The notes under the pieces were generated by a model. It ran no database searches. It worked only from the letters and a program-made list of their open reading frames with translations, and had not been told where the DNA came from. DNA of 6,633 nucleotides from Spirochaetia bacterium (GTDB taxonomy: Bacteria; Spirochaetota; Spirochaetia; JABMQR01): the NCBI GenBank assembly GCA_016784705.1, contig JADHUD010000136.1:1-6633 (forward strand), read 5' to 3'. Both the position numbers and the translations under genes were made by a program. Shown here piece by piece: positions 6,433 through 6,633 of this stretch. Within the stretch, counting starts at the first letter, position 1. Each line of letters opens with the position of its first letter.

Positions 6433-6633
6433 TTAATTCACACTATAGAAATCCCTATAACGTAGTGTTTTCGGATTTCTAAATGCCAAATCAAGTATTA
6501 GCTCTACTTTTTCAAGGTGATTTAATGGCGGATTCATAACAAACGAAAACAAGTTCAAATACCCTTGTATCTTATCCCTGTTGAAGCTTGTGTGGGCATA
6601 AAGGAAACTCTTCAATAAATAGTGGATTCGGTT
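6433..6633 (-). CDS. Partial gene, possible C-terminus of a DDE-type transposase
   Basis: The frame is open from the window edge to a TAA at 6433-6435, 66 codons, so the 5' end lies outside. It reads NRIHYLLKSFL, then HTSFNRDKIQGYLNLFSFVMN, then a tail ending RNPKTLRYRDFYSVN. The pattern Asn, His, Leu-Lys, a basic helix, then Q-x-YLN-x-F-x-F-x-x-N resembles the C-terminal end of IS1595/ISXO2-like transposases, but I recognise it only loosely. A TTG codon at 6615 could start a 60-residue product, but the matching residues continue upstream of it. Its end faces the end of the importer operon, with 64 bp between them. It could equally be an unknown hypothetical protein. Whether the gene is intact cannot be judged here. 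Confidence 0.4.
   Translation of the reverse strand, partial: NRIHYLLKSFLYAHTSFNRDKIQGYLNLFSFVMNPPLNHLEKVELILDLAFRNPKTLRYRDFYSVN

Noticed and set aside
6448..6479. Inverted repeat GAAATCC/GGATTTC.
   Set aside because: Both arms fall within the transposase-like reading frame (Arg-Asn-Pro and Arg-Asp-Phe codons); chance is likely.
6424..6538. 9-bp inverted repeat TATGAATCC (6424-6432) and GGATTCATA (6530-6538) as IS ends.
   Set aside because: The right arm lies inside the coding frame (Val-Met-Asn-Pro), so it is unlikely to be a terminal repeat.

Overview
The window holds two complete nutrient-uptake operons transcribed away from each other, with a repeat-rich left edge and what looks like the tail of a transposase gene at the right edge. 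The DNA is moderately AT-rich and the intergenic parts more so. The secreted binding protein begins with a Lys-Lys signal peptide ending in Leu-Phe-Ala-Ala-Gly-Ala-Asn-Glu-Glu, a pattern common in exported solute-binding proteins of spirochaetes (Treponema, Spirochaeta, Sphaerochaeta relatives). I therefore suggest a spirochaete, but only as an inference from one signal peptide and general gene style.

Left part (1-160): about 155 bp of closely packed dyad repeats, including an exact 19-bp direct repeat and two related hairpins whose stems differ by compensatory base pairs. The block abuts the 3' end of the minus-strand operon.

Minus-strand operon (2209 down to 161): bioY, bioM and bioN, a tripartite energy-coupling-factor (ECF) biotin importer. 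BioY is the membrane protein that binds biotin, BioM the ATPase and BioN the coupling transmembrane protein. Adjacent genes overlap by 14 and 16 nt, so translation is probably coupled. No biotin synthesis genes are visible.

Divergent intergenic region (2210-2578): a candidate bioY promoter on the minus strand, a 7-bp inverted repeat, four tandem copies of a 13-bp sequence, and a candidate promoter with a perfect -35 hexamer plus a strong ribosome binding site for the plus-strand operon.

Plus-strand operon (2579-6368): periplasmic binding protein, ATPase, and a fused two-domain permease. Together these are a complete FbpABC/AfuABC-type ABC importer. Such systems are usually annotated as ferric iron transporters, but the binding protein lacks the double tyrosine used for iron in FbpA and looks to me more like AfuA, whose characterised members bind hexose phosphates. 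The substrate is unresolved.

Right edge (6369-6633): a short gap, then a minus-strand reading frame that enters from beyond the window and resembles the C-terminus of a DDE-type transposase. I saw no clearly new biological system. The unexplained pieces most worth checking are the two repeat arrays and the substrate of the importer.
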